Assembly: GCA_018105865.1 (NCBI GenBank)
Contig: CM030841.1
Coordinates: forward strand, 15,602,182 to 15,666,181
DNA: 64,000 nucleotides
Source of the DNA: Metaphire vulgaris
Lineage: Eukaryota > Annelida > Clitellata > Crassiclitellata > Megascolecidae
Direction of reading: 5' to 3'
Part shown: one piece after another, positions 52,483 through 64,000 of the stretch
Numbering within the stretch: the first letter of the stretch is position 1
How the letters are laid out: each line of letters opens with the position of its first letter
Translations under genes and position numbers: made by a program
The notes under the pieces: generated by a model
The model's database searches: none
What the model was told of the DNA's origin: nothing
Seen by the model: only the letters and a program-made list of their open reading frames with translations

Positions 52483-52609
52483 ACTTTTCTGAAACAAATG
52501 ATTTCCGAGAGTCGTTCTGAAAGAAAACTGAGAAATATAAGACAAAACAAGGAGTTCAAGCAAATGAAAACTTTAAAATCAATCTGCAGACTATAGAAAC
52601 ATAACTGAG

Positions 52610-52629
52610 ATATATATATATATATATAG

Positions 52630-52660
<31 letters not shown>
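52610..52660. repeat. (TA)n tract
   Basis: TA run immediately upstream of the collapsed exon 1 copy. Confidence 0.95.
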
Positions 52661-52665
<5 letters not shown>

Positions 52666-52802
52666 GCCAAATAGCAACAATACCAACAATAATTAACAGT
52701 AACAGATATACTGAATTATTGTAAAGGTTGCCATAGAGAGGCTGAACAAGGTCTGTTCTGAGAGAGAGTAACAGAAGAGAACAGATAGAGAGAGAGCACC
52801 AT

Positions 52803-52841
<39 letters not shown>

Positions 52842-52850
52842 CCGCGGTGT
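52661..52850 (-). pseudogene. Collapsed partial copy of plexin exon 1
   Basis: 52661-52765 matches the intron 1/exon 1 junction region at 51021-51126 (shared GCCAAATAGCAACAATACCA, CAGATATACTGAATTATTGT, GGCTGAACAAGGTCTGTTCT). 52796-52846 matches the poly-Ser region of exon 1 (GCACCATCACCAC, ACT tract, CCCGCGG). The 1.1 kb between is missing, and the splice donor is lost. Confidence 0.8.
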
Positions 52851-52859
52851 CTATACAAA

Positions 52860-52985
<126 letters not shown>

Positions 52986-53310
52986 AAAGGACACCACCGT
53001 CAGAGAGCCAGAGATACAGAAATAGACATTGACAGATAGAGGACATAGATAGAGAGAGAAAAACAGTCGCATATTCAGAGGAAGGGAGAGGGGGAGAGAG
53101 AGAGAAAGAGATGAAGCTCAACCAGTGCATTCATATTAGAGTTAATATAAATGCATGACAGAAGAGAGTTTATAACAAAGTTATTCGAAGAGAATGCATC
53201 TCGGATCTTAACCCATCAACATCGCATAACAGCACACATCATAGAACGTAAAAAATAAAGTTTCAACACCAAGCACAGTTGTGCACCCATAACAACAACA
53301 ACAACAACAA

Positions 53311-53449
<139 letters not shown>

Positions 53450-54399
53450 AGTAAGTAAATCTATTAAACTTCTACAGCGCCCCGGAAGCAGCACAGCAAG
53501 TAGCTGCTATTCTTATGCGCTTAGTCTTTCTGAAATAGCTATACAGGGTGGTTTGTCGGCCGGGCAAATGTCTATCCATGAGGCGGCTGGTCAGGGTTGT
53601 TGTTATTATGGGGAAATGACTTTTCGAATGAAGGTTTTAAGTTTATTATTATTATTATTATTACTATTAATGTATCTGCCAGTCATAAAGTGTCTATACC
53701 TCTGCGTCAGAGCGGTGCACGTAGCGGCAGTAAAGTGGACTTTCTATTGAAGACGAATGTCCTTCGGGGTCTGTAAAGACAGATCCGCACAATAAAAGAC
53801 CGCCGACCACTGCTGCAGGTGTCGCCGCCATCGATTCACCGGACGAAACAGCAGCCCCCACCCACCCACCCCCACTCCACCCACTCCCACTCCACCCACC
53901 CCACTCCACCCCCACCGGCGGCCACGGGACAGAAACATTTACTATACGCTACTGCGACAGAGACGGCTCCAGGATTTGGCAGGGGAAGAGGACAATTTCT
54001 TGTGTTGTGACAGTTAAACCCCACAATTTTAACCTCCTCCATGTTCCGAAGTGGGTCTACCCCGCCCCACACACCCCAATCCCCGGAACACTGCTTTTGT
54101 TCCTTGACTCTTCACGATCTGCCATAGAAACGCGTCCCCAAGAACAAAAAGTCTATACATTATAACGACAACACCAATCATGAACACGCCACGCTTGCGG
54201 AGGGAGGAAGTGGGACATCAAAACATCCACCCCCACCTCCACAGCACTTCACGCGCATACCGTAACACTTCGAAACTAGTCGGTCGTATTATATCAATCC
54301 GCAGCAAGACGTTAACTCCGGAGAAAACCCCGCGGCGTCCATGCATGCAAGCAGCGCACAATACATCCACACAGGCGCGGTGAATTAAAACAAATTAGG

Positions 54400-54880
54400 G
54401 CTCGAGGCATGCCACTGCCATGCAGCCCGTCCCGTTCGCCGCCAAAAAGACTCAATTCATCGCCGCTCGGTCGGTCGGTCGGTCGGTCGGTCGGAGGCGA
54501 CAGCGTCGCCGCGCCCGGCGACGAAGACGATATATTACCCGGCGTCCTACCCTTTTATTGTCCGCCGAGCGAGGCGCTATATCATCGCGGAGGAATAGCG
54601 TCGCATAAATCAGGCCCGACGGAACCCGGCGAGGGGGGGGGGATCTTGGGCTATTAAATCATCATATCCCATACCGAACGTCTTTAGGCGTTGGGCGGTC
54701 GTTGGATCGCGCTGGAAAAGGACGATTCCGGGAAGATAACGTTAAGGGTATTCGACGGGTGGGCGGGCGGACGTAGTTAAAGACGGAAGAGGGCTAAACG
54801 CGGCCGGAGCTTAAGACGCCCGCCGAGGACCACTGGCCGATCGTTAGTTTCGTCTGTACGCCGCAGGACTTGCTACTGGA
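54400..54880. promoter_or_regulatory. CpG-rich block upstream of plexin
   Basis: Locally GC- and CpG-dense sequence with a (CGGT)n run at about 54469-54496, in an otherwise AT-rich flank 2 kb upstream of the start codon. It could be a distal promoter or an untranslated first exon. Open frames here are short and resemble nothing I know. Confidence 0.3.
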
Positions 54881-55023
54881 CGACAGATCCAGAGGATTCG
54901 AGTCTTCTGATGATGTTGAGATGTCAAAGCACTTTTGTTGTAGGCCTCAGCCTTGCTACAGCGCTATAGAAATTGAATGAATGAATGAATGAATGAATGA
55001 ATGAATGAACGAATGAAGACAAT

Positions 55024-55026
<3 letters not shown>

Positions 55027-55064
<38 letters not shown>
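55027..55064. repeat. (TA)n tract
   Basis: TA run preceded by (GAAT)n at 54975-55015. Confidence 0.93.
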
Positions 55065-55066
<2 letters not shown>

Positions 55067-55345
55067 TAAAGTAAAAAGTAAAGTCCTTCCCGAACATTCA
55101 AGGCTAACCTCAAGGCTCATAGGGCGGCGCTGATCTCCGTTACCAAGGCCCTCGGCCAGGCGACTGGTGCAAGGTTACATGATACGGGGCCAGTGTTCTC
55201 ATGCAACGCGCCTGTTTACTTCGCGGATTAATCCGCTACTCATTTGCCATCACCATCTGGCGAAAGAAGGCTGAGTCGACCTTAGCTAGGCTCCCGCGGG
55301 AGTTGAACCCGCGACCTTCTGCTCCATTGTCCAAAGCTGTTTACC
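55063..55345 (-). mobile_element. tRNA-derived SINE copy, longer form
   Basis: On the minus strand, tRNA-like TAGAGTGGTAAACAGC (A box), CGCGGGTTCAACTCCCGCG (B box), then GTCGACTCAGCCTTC, a phrase shared with 16624-16755. The tail ends in (AAAGT)n/(TA)n. (ATCT)n at 55390-55426 follows. Confidence 0.6.
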
Positions 55346-55355
55346 ACTCTACTAT

Positions 55356-55386
<31 letters not shown>

Positions 55387-55388
55387 CC

Positions 55389-55426
<38 letters not shown>

Positions 55427-55929
55427 GTTTAGATGTTTATGTCTTGTGCTTAAGTCGGAGAACGATTCGATTTCCAGCCGTAATACGTTCGAAAATCGTC
55501 CCTGGCTACGCCGCCTCTGCCAGAGACGCGTTACGTTAGCAACAGACGGACGTTCGAGGCTCGAAAGGAACTCAGTTGCGGGTGAGGGGTGGTGGGGGTG
55601 GTGGGTGGTGAGAGATTCAAACATCTGTTCCTTCTGTTTCAAATGTCTGCGTGCATTTCCGGTTACGCAAGCGGCGGTAGACGCGTAAGATCTCACAAAG
55701 CAGACGCCAGGCAGACAGTCATGACTTACGACATCGGACCGACACAAGTACCCAAAAGTACCCAAGCACCGCTACACTATATACTGCATGGAAAGATACT
55801 ACACAACAAAACTATGCACGCAACAAGTAGCCTATTACACAGCAAAACCATGTACAGTGTAAAATTTTTTAGTACGTTATATCTGAGGTTCGCTATAATA
55901 CAATACCATCCAATACGGACCAGATCTGG

Positions 55930-56403
55930 AAAAGCAAATCAATAAGCACTGAAACAAAAGAGAAAATACTGGAAACCTGTATCTTCAGAAGCTTTTTATA
56001 TGGATGCGAAACATGGACCATCACCAAAGACCTGGAAATAAAAATACTAGCCTTTGAAAGAAAATGTTATAGAAAAATTCTACGAATCGGATGGGTCGAT
56101 AAAATCACAAATGAAGAACTATACAGGAGAATTCAGCCCAAACAAACCATGCTGGAAAGAGTAAAACAAAGGAAACTCCAACTTTTCGGACACATATGCA
56201 GAATGAAAGAGGACAGAAAGATCAAAGCTCTAATGTTTGGAATAATGGAGGGTGCCAATAAGAGAGGGCGACCACACATGGAATGGTGTGATGATATTGA
56301 AGAATGGTGTGGAAACAGTTTACAGGATCTTAGTCACAGAGCAACGGACAGGAAAGAATGGCAGAAAACTGTGGAGATGGCATTATACACCAACGGGCGA
56401 TGA
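55930..56403 (+). pseudogene. LINE ORF2 C-terminal fragment, open frame
   Basis: 157 codons open to a stop at 56401-56403: FLYGCETWTITKDLEIK, FERKCYRKILRIGWVDKITN, RKLQLFGHICRMKEDRK, NKRGRPHMEWCDDIEEWCG. This is the typical end of a non-LTR retrotransposon reverse-transcriptase polyprotein, followed at once by (GAT)n (56417-56436). 5'-truncated, so not active. Confidence 0.85.
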
Positions 56404-56485
56404 GCCCACGGTTAATGATGATGATGATGATGATGATCCAATACGGTAGCGCGTCACACGGGAATGTACACTGTGGTACGTTAGT

Positions 56486-56945
56486 ACATGAGAACATACA
56501 AAACTGAAAGCATTCGAAATGTGCATGGCTAAGGAAGAGAATGGAACAGATCAAGGGGACGCAGACAAGGAAACAAACGATGAAGTATACTATACAGATA
56601 GTGGAACGAACAAAGATCGTTAACCCCTTTACCGTGTATTTAACCGTGACTCAGTGTAAAATGGACAGATATATTCGGGGTTCCCGTTAAAGGGGTTAAT
56701 CAGCACCATAAAAACAAAAACAAAGGAACTGGATTGGACACGTATACTAAGTGGAGAAACATTGCTTAGAACAGTAATTGAGGGGCGTATATATCAGGAA
56801 GAAAGACAAAAGGAAGACCAAGGAAGATGCTAATTGGACTGGATGATGAAAACAGACGCACAGTGTCACAAGACCTGTGCAGAAATCAAAGAAGAAGCAA
56901 GACGCAGAGAGGAATGGAAACAATGAAGCTCTGAACCCTGTCCCA
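56486..56945 (+). pseudogene. Second LINE ORF2 tail, split by a TTAA MITE
   Basis: LKAFEMC, LRKRMEQIKGT and QIVERTKIV precede the 80-bp insert; NQHHKNKNKGTGLD, then RPRKMLIGLDDENRRT and DLCRNQRRSKTQR follow, with frameshifts. (GAT)-rich tail at 57012-57095. Confidence 0.7.
56620..56699. mobile_element. 80-bp TTAA-flanked MITE, copy 5
   Basis: TTAACCCCTTTACCG ... CGTTAAAGGGGTTAA inside LINE sequence. With a single TTAA left, the LINE frame reads on (ATC GTT AAT CAG), showing a clean insertion. Confidence 0.88.
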
Positions 56946-57058
56946 GGACAGAGAACCAGTGCACGAATTGTGAGAAAATGAAAGGGGGATGGTGATACAC
57001 TTTTGATTTTTGATGATGATTTTGATGATTTTGATGATGATGATTTTGATGATGATGA

Positions 57059-57095
<37 letters not shown>

Positions 57096-57096
<1 letters not shown>

Positions 57097-58720
57097 ACAT
57101 GAAAATACGCTATAACCGAGTCCGTTACAACGAAGTTACACTGTACGCGTTCACATTTACGCTGCTTTCGCTGTGTACAAAATACAAAACCCCACCCGAC
57201 GAAAACCATGGGGCTACCCTCGCCGCCGCCGCCCCCCCCCCACCCCGACAAGATAAATATTACAACGATCGGGGCATCTATTTCAGAAGATGGGATCTCT
57301 GCCCAATCGATCGCGGCGGAAAAGGGGGGGAGCGGGGCTGTCCATCTGCCACCGAGCCCCTCACCCCCTCCCCGCAAGGGATCCAGAAGCACTAAAAGTG
57401 CAAATCCATTTCGATTGAGAATTTAGCGTCGATGACTATAGTGGTGCAGCTGGTGGTGTTGGCACCGGTGCTTCCCAGACGCGCCGCTAGGAGGCGGCAC
57501 TTATCTCGCGCGAATTAGTTAGCAGTTACGTCATCGTCGTCGTCGTACGAAACGAACATCTGGCCCTCTGGCGGGCGGGCGGGTGAGAAAAAACCTCTAC
57601 GGGCTATTTCCAGTGGCGTATCTAGGCTACAGCAGACATGGAGGGAGATGCCTTGTGCGCCTCTTGAAAATGGGTGCCTAAAATCTCCGTGGTCTAGCTC
57701 ACTGTTTATTCTAGGCCTTCTCTGGGGGAATCCCCTCAAAGTTTGAATTTCCCCCCAATTTTTTGAAATGTTGGCAAGTAGTATGACCTCCCCAATGCAT
57801 GTTCCCCCCAAATAATTTACGCCCCCCAATGTCTAGGTGGCTATAATAGCCACTGGTCTAGCTCTCTCTCAACTCGGCGCAGAAAGAAAAGAAGCCGAGA
57901 AAACTGGCTTTGATCACATCATAGAAGAGTTTGCATCAGTAAAAGCAAGAAAAGTGCATTTGTAGTTTTAATCTTGCGTCAATAAATAGTCATAATTCGC
58001 TAATTAAAGATTTGCTAATCTGCTAATTTAATTTTCTGACCCCCGCCAATGACACTAAAATACCCTACAGGTAGGCCCCTTGATGATTTCCAACTGAACA
58101 GCTTACGCCGGTAAGTGGGTGGTAAGCTACTGGAAAAAACCTGAGGACGAGCAAGTGGACTTACTTTGTGGTCGATACGAACAGCATATTAAAAACGCGA
58201 AGACCGCATAGCTACTATATCATATCTGCAAAAAATTCAGAGCACATAGCAATATGTCCTCTCCTATCCACCGTAGATTCTTCCCCGAACGATCCGTTCC
58301 AAAGATATTTTTACATCCCCCTAACACGCCCCCAACATCCCCCAATCTGAGAGCAACACCCCTAATTATGATGCAGCTAATATGCTATCGCTTGCCATAA
58401 GGGGAGATAGGGGACCCCAGGATATATCAACACTCCCCAATTGATAATCTTAGAAATACCCTGATCCGTACGGACCCTTGCAGATTTACGTTGGTTCTAA
58501 TATTGGGCTTGGATTTGGTACGACGTCGGTTGATGCCTTAGGCACAATGATAGTGGCGCCAAAGGAATTGATTGATTGATTGATTGATTGACTCACTGAC
58601 TGATTCAACCGCTAATCGTATATAAATGTCTTGGCGATGCCATTTCCTTAAAACCTGCGCATCAAGAACGAGCAATGCTGAATTCCCACGGAGCGGAGAG
58701 GGATTTTAATACCCCCCACC
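57096..58720. other. 5' flank, unassigned
   Basis: GC-rich patches (57210-57260, 57540-57590), a MITE left end CAGTGGCGTATCTAGG at 57611 with GCCACTG at 57855, a C-rich element near 58290-58465 related to 23860-24067, and a retroposon tail with (GATT)n at 58510-58605. No gene recognised. Confidence 0.5.
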
Positions 58721-60029
58721 CAACGTTCCCTCTAAGCTGCGCGCGTGCGCGCGCGCGCAGCAAGTTTAATCCTGCCGCGCACTGAAAATATTTTGCGCGC
58801 AGTGAAATAATTTTGGCAAAAGTAACATTATTTGCATGTATTAAAATTTTGAACTTAATCAGTAAGCTGCTGACATTTCATCGGTTGACATTTTACGATA
58901 AGGTCATTAAGACGGAGTTCCCATTTGGCAACGGTTGGATGCTTTTATATTTTATGATATCCGCCCTTTATCACACAGTATGGGGTTCCTCATTCATTAT
59001 TTTGGGACGGCTCACGTATGGAAGCCTTAGTGCGAGCCGGTCAGTGGGTGCATCCCATGGCCATTATACAGAGTTCAAACGCGACGGACCCGATGTTAAT
59101 GACAAAATACATACTCGGGTCTAATTAGGGTATAGGGCCTCATGCCATTAAGCCGTGTCAGAGCGTAGCCTGCGTAGGGCTTTCGAGTTTTCGAATCTGG
59201 TATTCATAATTTCAGTTTCATTTCTAATGCAGTTTCCAAAGAGTTTAGAGTAGACTACAAGGCGTATCGATTGTTACAGAATTTTTTATATTAAATTAAA
59301 AATTAAATTAAATCATGTCAAAGCGAAAAAATCCGGTTGCTATAACACCTCGAAAAAAGGCTGCACTTAGGCCTACATTTAAATCGTTTGGGTTAAAGGA
59401 ACTTATCGAAACAGAAACTGTTGACTCAAAAAAGCATATTCCTGTGGAATTAGGAAGCATTATTCTGATAGAGAAGGAGTTGTTTGTAAGATCTGCTCTG
59501 ATGCTAAGTCTAACTGCGATTTTGCTCGGGGCAAGTTCTGGGATCAATAGAAGATGGATTACATGAAAAAGGCACACAATGCATAAGGCACATTTGGGTT
59601 CAATTGCGAAATTGAGAAGGCTGAGGTGTCGAAGCAGTATAAATAATTTGTTAACATTATCAACCATCGATCGAGAGATGAGGACAGAAAATAGCGATCG
59701 TCAGCGTAGTACAGGTGAGCAAGTGAAAATTCTAATTGACAATGTTTTGTTAGCAAGTTCAATGAATGCATCAATGCTAGTAGTTCAGGATATTCATGAA
59801 CGTTTATCCAAATATGTCACAATTCCTGAGAGTTGGCACAGCAAAAATTATGCATTTGAATTTGTTGCATGCATAAATGCAGTTGTTCAGGAAGCGATAA
59901 TGAGCGAAATTCGTTAATCTGAATTTCACACGCTAATAGTCGATGAAAGTTGCGCGCATGACATTTTTAGACCTGCTCAGTGCATGCTGTGCTGCGCGCA
60001 CCTGCCTTGCCACCTTAGAGGGAACGTTG
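58721..60029 (+). mobile_element. hAT transposon relic, CAACGTTCCCTCTAAG ends
   Basis: 1309 bp, ends CAACGTTCCCTCTAAGCTGC and CCTTAGAGGGAACGTTG with GCGCGC-rich subterminal sequence. Perfect duplication CCCCCACC (58713-58720 and 60030-60037). Contains an N-terminal transposase relic. Confidence 0.9.
59315..59960 (+). pseudogene. hAT transposase N-terminal relic
   Basis: Two frames (59315-59566 and 59579-59917). The second ends SEIR, stop, then SEFHTLIVDES in the same frame; hAT transposases have a similar S/T-x-x-x-x-DES motif at the start of the catalytic core. The rest of the core is deleted. Confidence 0.6.
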
Positions 60030-60597
60030 CCCCCACCCCCCACTGGTCCACAACGACCCAAGTGGGAGCAGAAACAGTCGGTGACTCAACCCGTCCGACC
60101 TCTCCCCTTCCCCCACCCACCCACCATACGTCGATAATTTTGAGGTGGGGGCAATCCGAACCTGACAAATCGATCATCGAATCGGAGACAGCCTTCTGCC
60201 TCGATCCTTATAAAACCCAGTGAGGTCACACACGCCAGCCACACCGACCAGCTTATCAGGTCCCCGGCAAGGAATCTACGCCCCTACCCCACCCCACCCC
60301 ACTCCAACCAACCCCTAGGGATCGTATACGGCCTTACGGTTTCGGTCACGCGAACGGCGAAATGCGACGATGCGACACTAAACTGCGACAGTAAACCCGC
60401 AATCTCACATTAATTGACCGTAACGTAAAGTGATGCACACACACACACACAAACACACACACAAACACGGGGACTTTTGGGTACGGCGCAGATGCTGTAT
60501 CATTTCGCGGCGTTTTACGTCCATCACTCGCTCCATTCTTGTCATATACCACCGCACATTTGTAAGTGCACGGATATTTGAAATGCAACTATATCAT

Positions 60598-60605
60598 CAT
60601 AATCG

Positions 60606-60682
<77 letters not shown>

Positions 60683-60703
60683 GTCGTCGTCGTCGTCGTC
60701 GTT
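60598..60703. repeat. (ATC)n(GTC)n tract
   Basis: ATC run turning into GTC. 60030-60597 has no feature beyond a CA-rich stretch near 60434-60466. Confidence 0.95.
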
Positions 60704-61019
60704 ATAACACCTGGCACGATTCTTCCATTGTACGCCTGTCTGCCCGGGTTCATCCTCTGACCGGAACCGAATAGGCGCGGGATATAGAGACGTCAAAACA
60801 ATAACTGAAGCCGAAATGAGTGGATATATAAGCAAAGCCTTAGAACAGTTATCCGGCTGCTTCAGTGGACAGTGGCGCGACCAGGCATGTGGCTAGAAGA
60901 ATAAATTCGACCCTAAAATCATGTTCATGCCCTCCCACCCCAAAAAAAGAAGAGAATAACCATTTTTTGTTCGAGGACAAATATTTTAAAAATGTATGTC
61001 ATCAGACTTCATCAACACA

Positions 61020-61222
<203 letters not shown>

Positions 61223-61509
61223 TAGAGTCACAATCGATTACACTGGTCTACATTTAAAAAAAAAATTTCTGCTGACCTAAGTATTTTTGCTGATTTTACC
61301 CAATTGAGAGGTGCTGATTCCAGATATGAAGTCAAAAATTATGCAATACGTCAAATTTTTTTCAAATGAGGAATGCTTAATTAAAGGTGTTAAGTCAAAC
61401 ATAAGGAAAATAGGACATTCTGAAGAACTGATATCACGTAATATTTTTTATTCAGCCAAAAAAATGAGTCTGTCATCTAACCAAGAGAGCAATAAGAGCA
61501 ATAGCTAGT

Positions 61510-62690
61510 TGCTTAAATTTAAGTTTGGAGGCAGGAATCTTCTCTTTTTGGATGCTCTGGTATAGTTATGATCACAGTTGTCACGCTGTAAACATCAGCA
61601 GTAGTCTGCCATAATGTTCGAGTTACATCTGCCTTGATATCTACGTTCCATGGTCGTGATGTCTTGATGGGAGCATTCTCCTTGTTCTTCACTCATAACT
61701 TCAAGATTTGAAGTTCAGGTAGCTATGAAGGAAATGCAACTTGACACTCATGTTTGATCCCGGTCTTCGAAAAGCAATCTTCGAATTTTGAACTGAAAGG
61801 TCATAATTCTCGACTCTTAAGTTGCCAAGTAAGTCAGTAATCAGGTCGTAAAAAGCATCTTGTCCACAACTATAACACCCCATTGATTCAATAAGTCCTT
61901 TGATGTTGATGCAGTATACAAACTGCTGTCAGTAATCAGGTAATCCTCCCATATGGAAATATTTCTAAAGATCATTCTCTCTGCCATTATACATAAGCGT
62001 GGTTCCTGGAGCCAACACTGAACAGGTTCTTTTCCTTCAGTCTTGAACCCAGTAACTCTGCTGACGACTTCGGCAGATCTAGGTCTCATACAAGGTCATT
62101 CAACCCAGCTTGGTTGAATGTTTGGTGCATTCCAGCGTCAACTTCTGAAGGCCACGACAATCTCCGCCATCGGTGTCTGTTGACTGACAAAATTCATCGT
62201 CGTCAGAAACTCCCAAAGTAGTGCAAATAGGTACAGGAACTTCGTCACAGTGAGCAACCGGCCTCAGAGCAGAGGGGAGATTTGGGTACTGGATGGAAGA
62301 TTTTGTCTTTGTGGACATGCCTGAAATATTTACCAGGCAGAAGTAGCAGTCATCAACATGCATGGTTTGGAGGCTCTCGCCACACCATTGGAACTCCAAA
62401 GCTGAGACTTTTTCTTTGACCTTTAGTCTTTTTCTCTGACCTTTAGTCACATTATGAACTGTCTGAGGCTTTCAACACATGTCCTGCACACTTTATGTGG
62501 TGCCCAAGGTTTTCCTGGTCACCCAATTTAACTCCGAAATATGCATGATAAGCTTTATGCACAAATTCAGACACATCTCTCCTTTGTTTAGGTGTTGTAA
62601 AACAACCACAAATGTTGCAAAATTTGTCAGGGTCATTCCTGCACTGCCCACGAAGTGTTCTAGTGCTGGGTGACATATTCCACAGCAAGC
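61510..62690 (-). pseudogene. Broken multicopy invertebrate gene of unknown function
   Basis: Minus-strand pieces in order, broken by frameshifts and stops: CNICGCFTTPKQRRDVSEFV, YHAYFGVKLGDQENLGHH, FQWCGESLQTMHVDDCYFCL, LPSALRPVAHCDEVPVPI, SVKLHFLHSYLNF, MSEEQGECSHQDITTMERRY and MADYC. I recall an unnamed protein family, highly repeated in some invertebrates, with GVKLGDQ, HxxxDCYFCL, SVKLHFLHSH and EEQGExxHQD in this order, which suggests spread with a mobile element. Function unknown. Confidence 0.65.
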
Positions 62691-63238
62691 TATTTAGAAG
62701 AGTTAAATTTGCTGCGATTTGTAAGCCTCATGAACGACTGAATGCTGCCGTCGGTTTCACGCTGCTTATATAGGCCTATATCCATATAATGCTGACGTCT
62801 GCAGTTTAAAACTGCCTATTAAACTGTTGTGTTATTACATAGTTATGCCCACTGCATATTAAGCATATCTTTTTGCACATCCTTATCTTTTTGCGTATTC
62901 AATATAGCTCAAGAATTATAATACATAATGCTAAGTTATTACTGTAAACAGTAAATCAGTAAACAGCGTTTTGCGGAAAAACTGGACGTGATAGGAGAAA
63001 ATGGATGTGATTTTTGGATTCAGCACACCAAAATACATAAAGATCACATGCTGTCTTCAAGTCAGCAAAATTGACGTAGACCAGTGTTATTTAACTACAG
63101 TATGGCCACAAAATACAGCGGAAATGGCATATAAAATAAAAAAGGCAGTCACAGTGATACCTATAGGTTTAACCGCCATCCACCACGACCCCATCTCATC
63201 ATTATTCAGCTCTTTCTAGTCTGAGAGTCCATCATCTA
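62691..63238. other. Unassigned flank
   Basis: AT-rich sequence with no recognisable gene, repeat or terminus. Confidence 0.4.
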
Positions 63239-63652
63239 CACTGCGCTCGGATAAAAAGCGGGCCAACTCTGCTTTCACTTATAACTTTAAGAAAACTTGG
63301 CTGATTTCTATAAAAGTTTGCAGTTTGAAACAGGAGTAAATAGGTTTCAGGTGGATACAAACAGTCTCTGAAAAAGGTTTACAGTGAATATATTCAAAGT
63401 GTCCACCGGAAGAAACGGCACAAAATTTCCGACGGTGTGACCGAGCTTTGCCCACTTACTCACTCACCAATCTCTGCTTCAGTTCTTTCAGGTTGCTTTC
63501 CTATAGAATACCCCACGCATAAGGGTGCGTTTTTATACCTGTGATTTCGAATTCAGTTCCACAGACGCCGTCGAAATTTGATAGAAATCGGCCAAGTTGT
63601 CTTAAAGTTATAGTGAAAATAAAGTCGGCCCCTTTTTTATCCGCACACGGTG
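63239..63652. mobile_element. 414-bp MITE with long inverted ends, Tc1/mariner type
   Basis: CACTGCGCTCGGATAAAAAG at the left and TTTTTTATCCGCACACGGTG at the right, flanked by TA (63237-63238, 63653-63654). The arms continue inward: CTTATAACTTTAAGAAAACT pairs with a near-inverse at 63592-63612. 63655-64000 shows nothing recognisable. Confidence 0.75.
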
Positions 63653-64000
63653 TATACAGTATGTAACATCAACTCTGAAAACCAAAGCGCTACATAAATC
63701 GCCAGCGTTCCTCTCCTATCAATGGCCCTTATACAGCCTCTTTATTAGGACCGGCAGTTATGAAACGATTTCCGAACCACAGATCTGAGAATAAACTGGA
63801 GAGTCTGGTATCAACATCGTTAAAATCTTTGCACCGAATGACCTTGGACGAACAAAAGGCGCTTAATAATTATTTGCGAGTGGTTTCCGAACCGTGAAGC
63901 TCTTTCCAGACGATAAACATAGAATTTAATAATCACCAGTCGGAAAGTGAAGCCAGTTTCCGTCGTTTGGTAAAGTGTGATCACATTACCGTAAAACTCC

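Noticed and set aside
59315..59917. Host gene candidate
   Set aside because: Lies entirely within hAT termini with a perfect 8-bp duplication and ends just before the transposase catalytic motif.
63001..63219. 72-codon plus-strand frame
   Set aside because: No domain, no splice context and AT-driven composition.

Overview
This is an intron-rich animal nuclear DNA window dominated by one gene. A single plexin gene (semaphorin receptor) lies on the minus strand, with its start codon at 52316 and its stop at 12445. I reconstructed 34 coding exons with GT-AG boundaries and compatible phases. They give a predicted type I membrane protein of about 1873 residues: signal peptide, Sema, three PSI modules, IPT repeats, one transmembrane helix, and a cytoplasmic RasGAP-type domain split by a Rho-GTPase-binding domain. 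The exon structure, the many hAT, piggyBac-like, Harbinger and Tc1/mariner elements, the tRNA-derived SINEs and the LINE remnants point to an invertebrate metazoan, probably aquatic. The species cannot be fixed from the sequence alone.

Layout: 1-12444 is the 3' flank. It holds a LINE end, hAT MITEs, an array of ~323-bp satellite units (4706-8240, resuming at 10130) interrupted by a degenerate hAT element (8249-10121), and the probable plexin 3' UTR. 12445-52316 is the plexin gene, with the cytoplasmic exons at 12445-25023 and the extracellular exons at 24789-52316. Its introns are packed with MITEs, long di- and trinucleotide tracts, a ~170-bp tandem array (28190-29125), LINE fragments and a hAT transposase relic (46201-47597). 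52317-64000 is the 5' flank: a collapsed copy of exon 1, E-boxes, a CpG-rich block (54400-54880), LINE and SINE remnants, a second hAT transposase relic (58721-60029) and a broken multicopy gene (61510-62690).

No other host gene is convincing. The many remaining open frames fall in microsatellites, in satellite units or in other frames of plexin exons. The most unusual signals are the satellite with a variable-length palindrome and a hAT insertion at its apex, an 80-bp TTAA-flanked element that interrupts a LINE frame cleanly, a collapsed duplicate of exon 1, and a long CUG-type repeat transcribed 60 bases past an exon.
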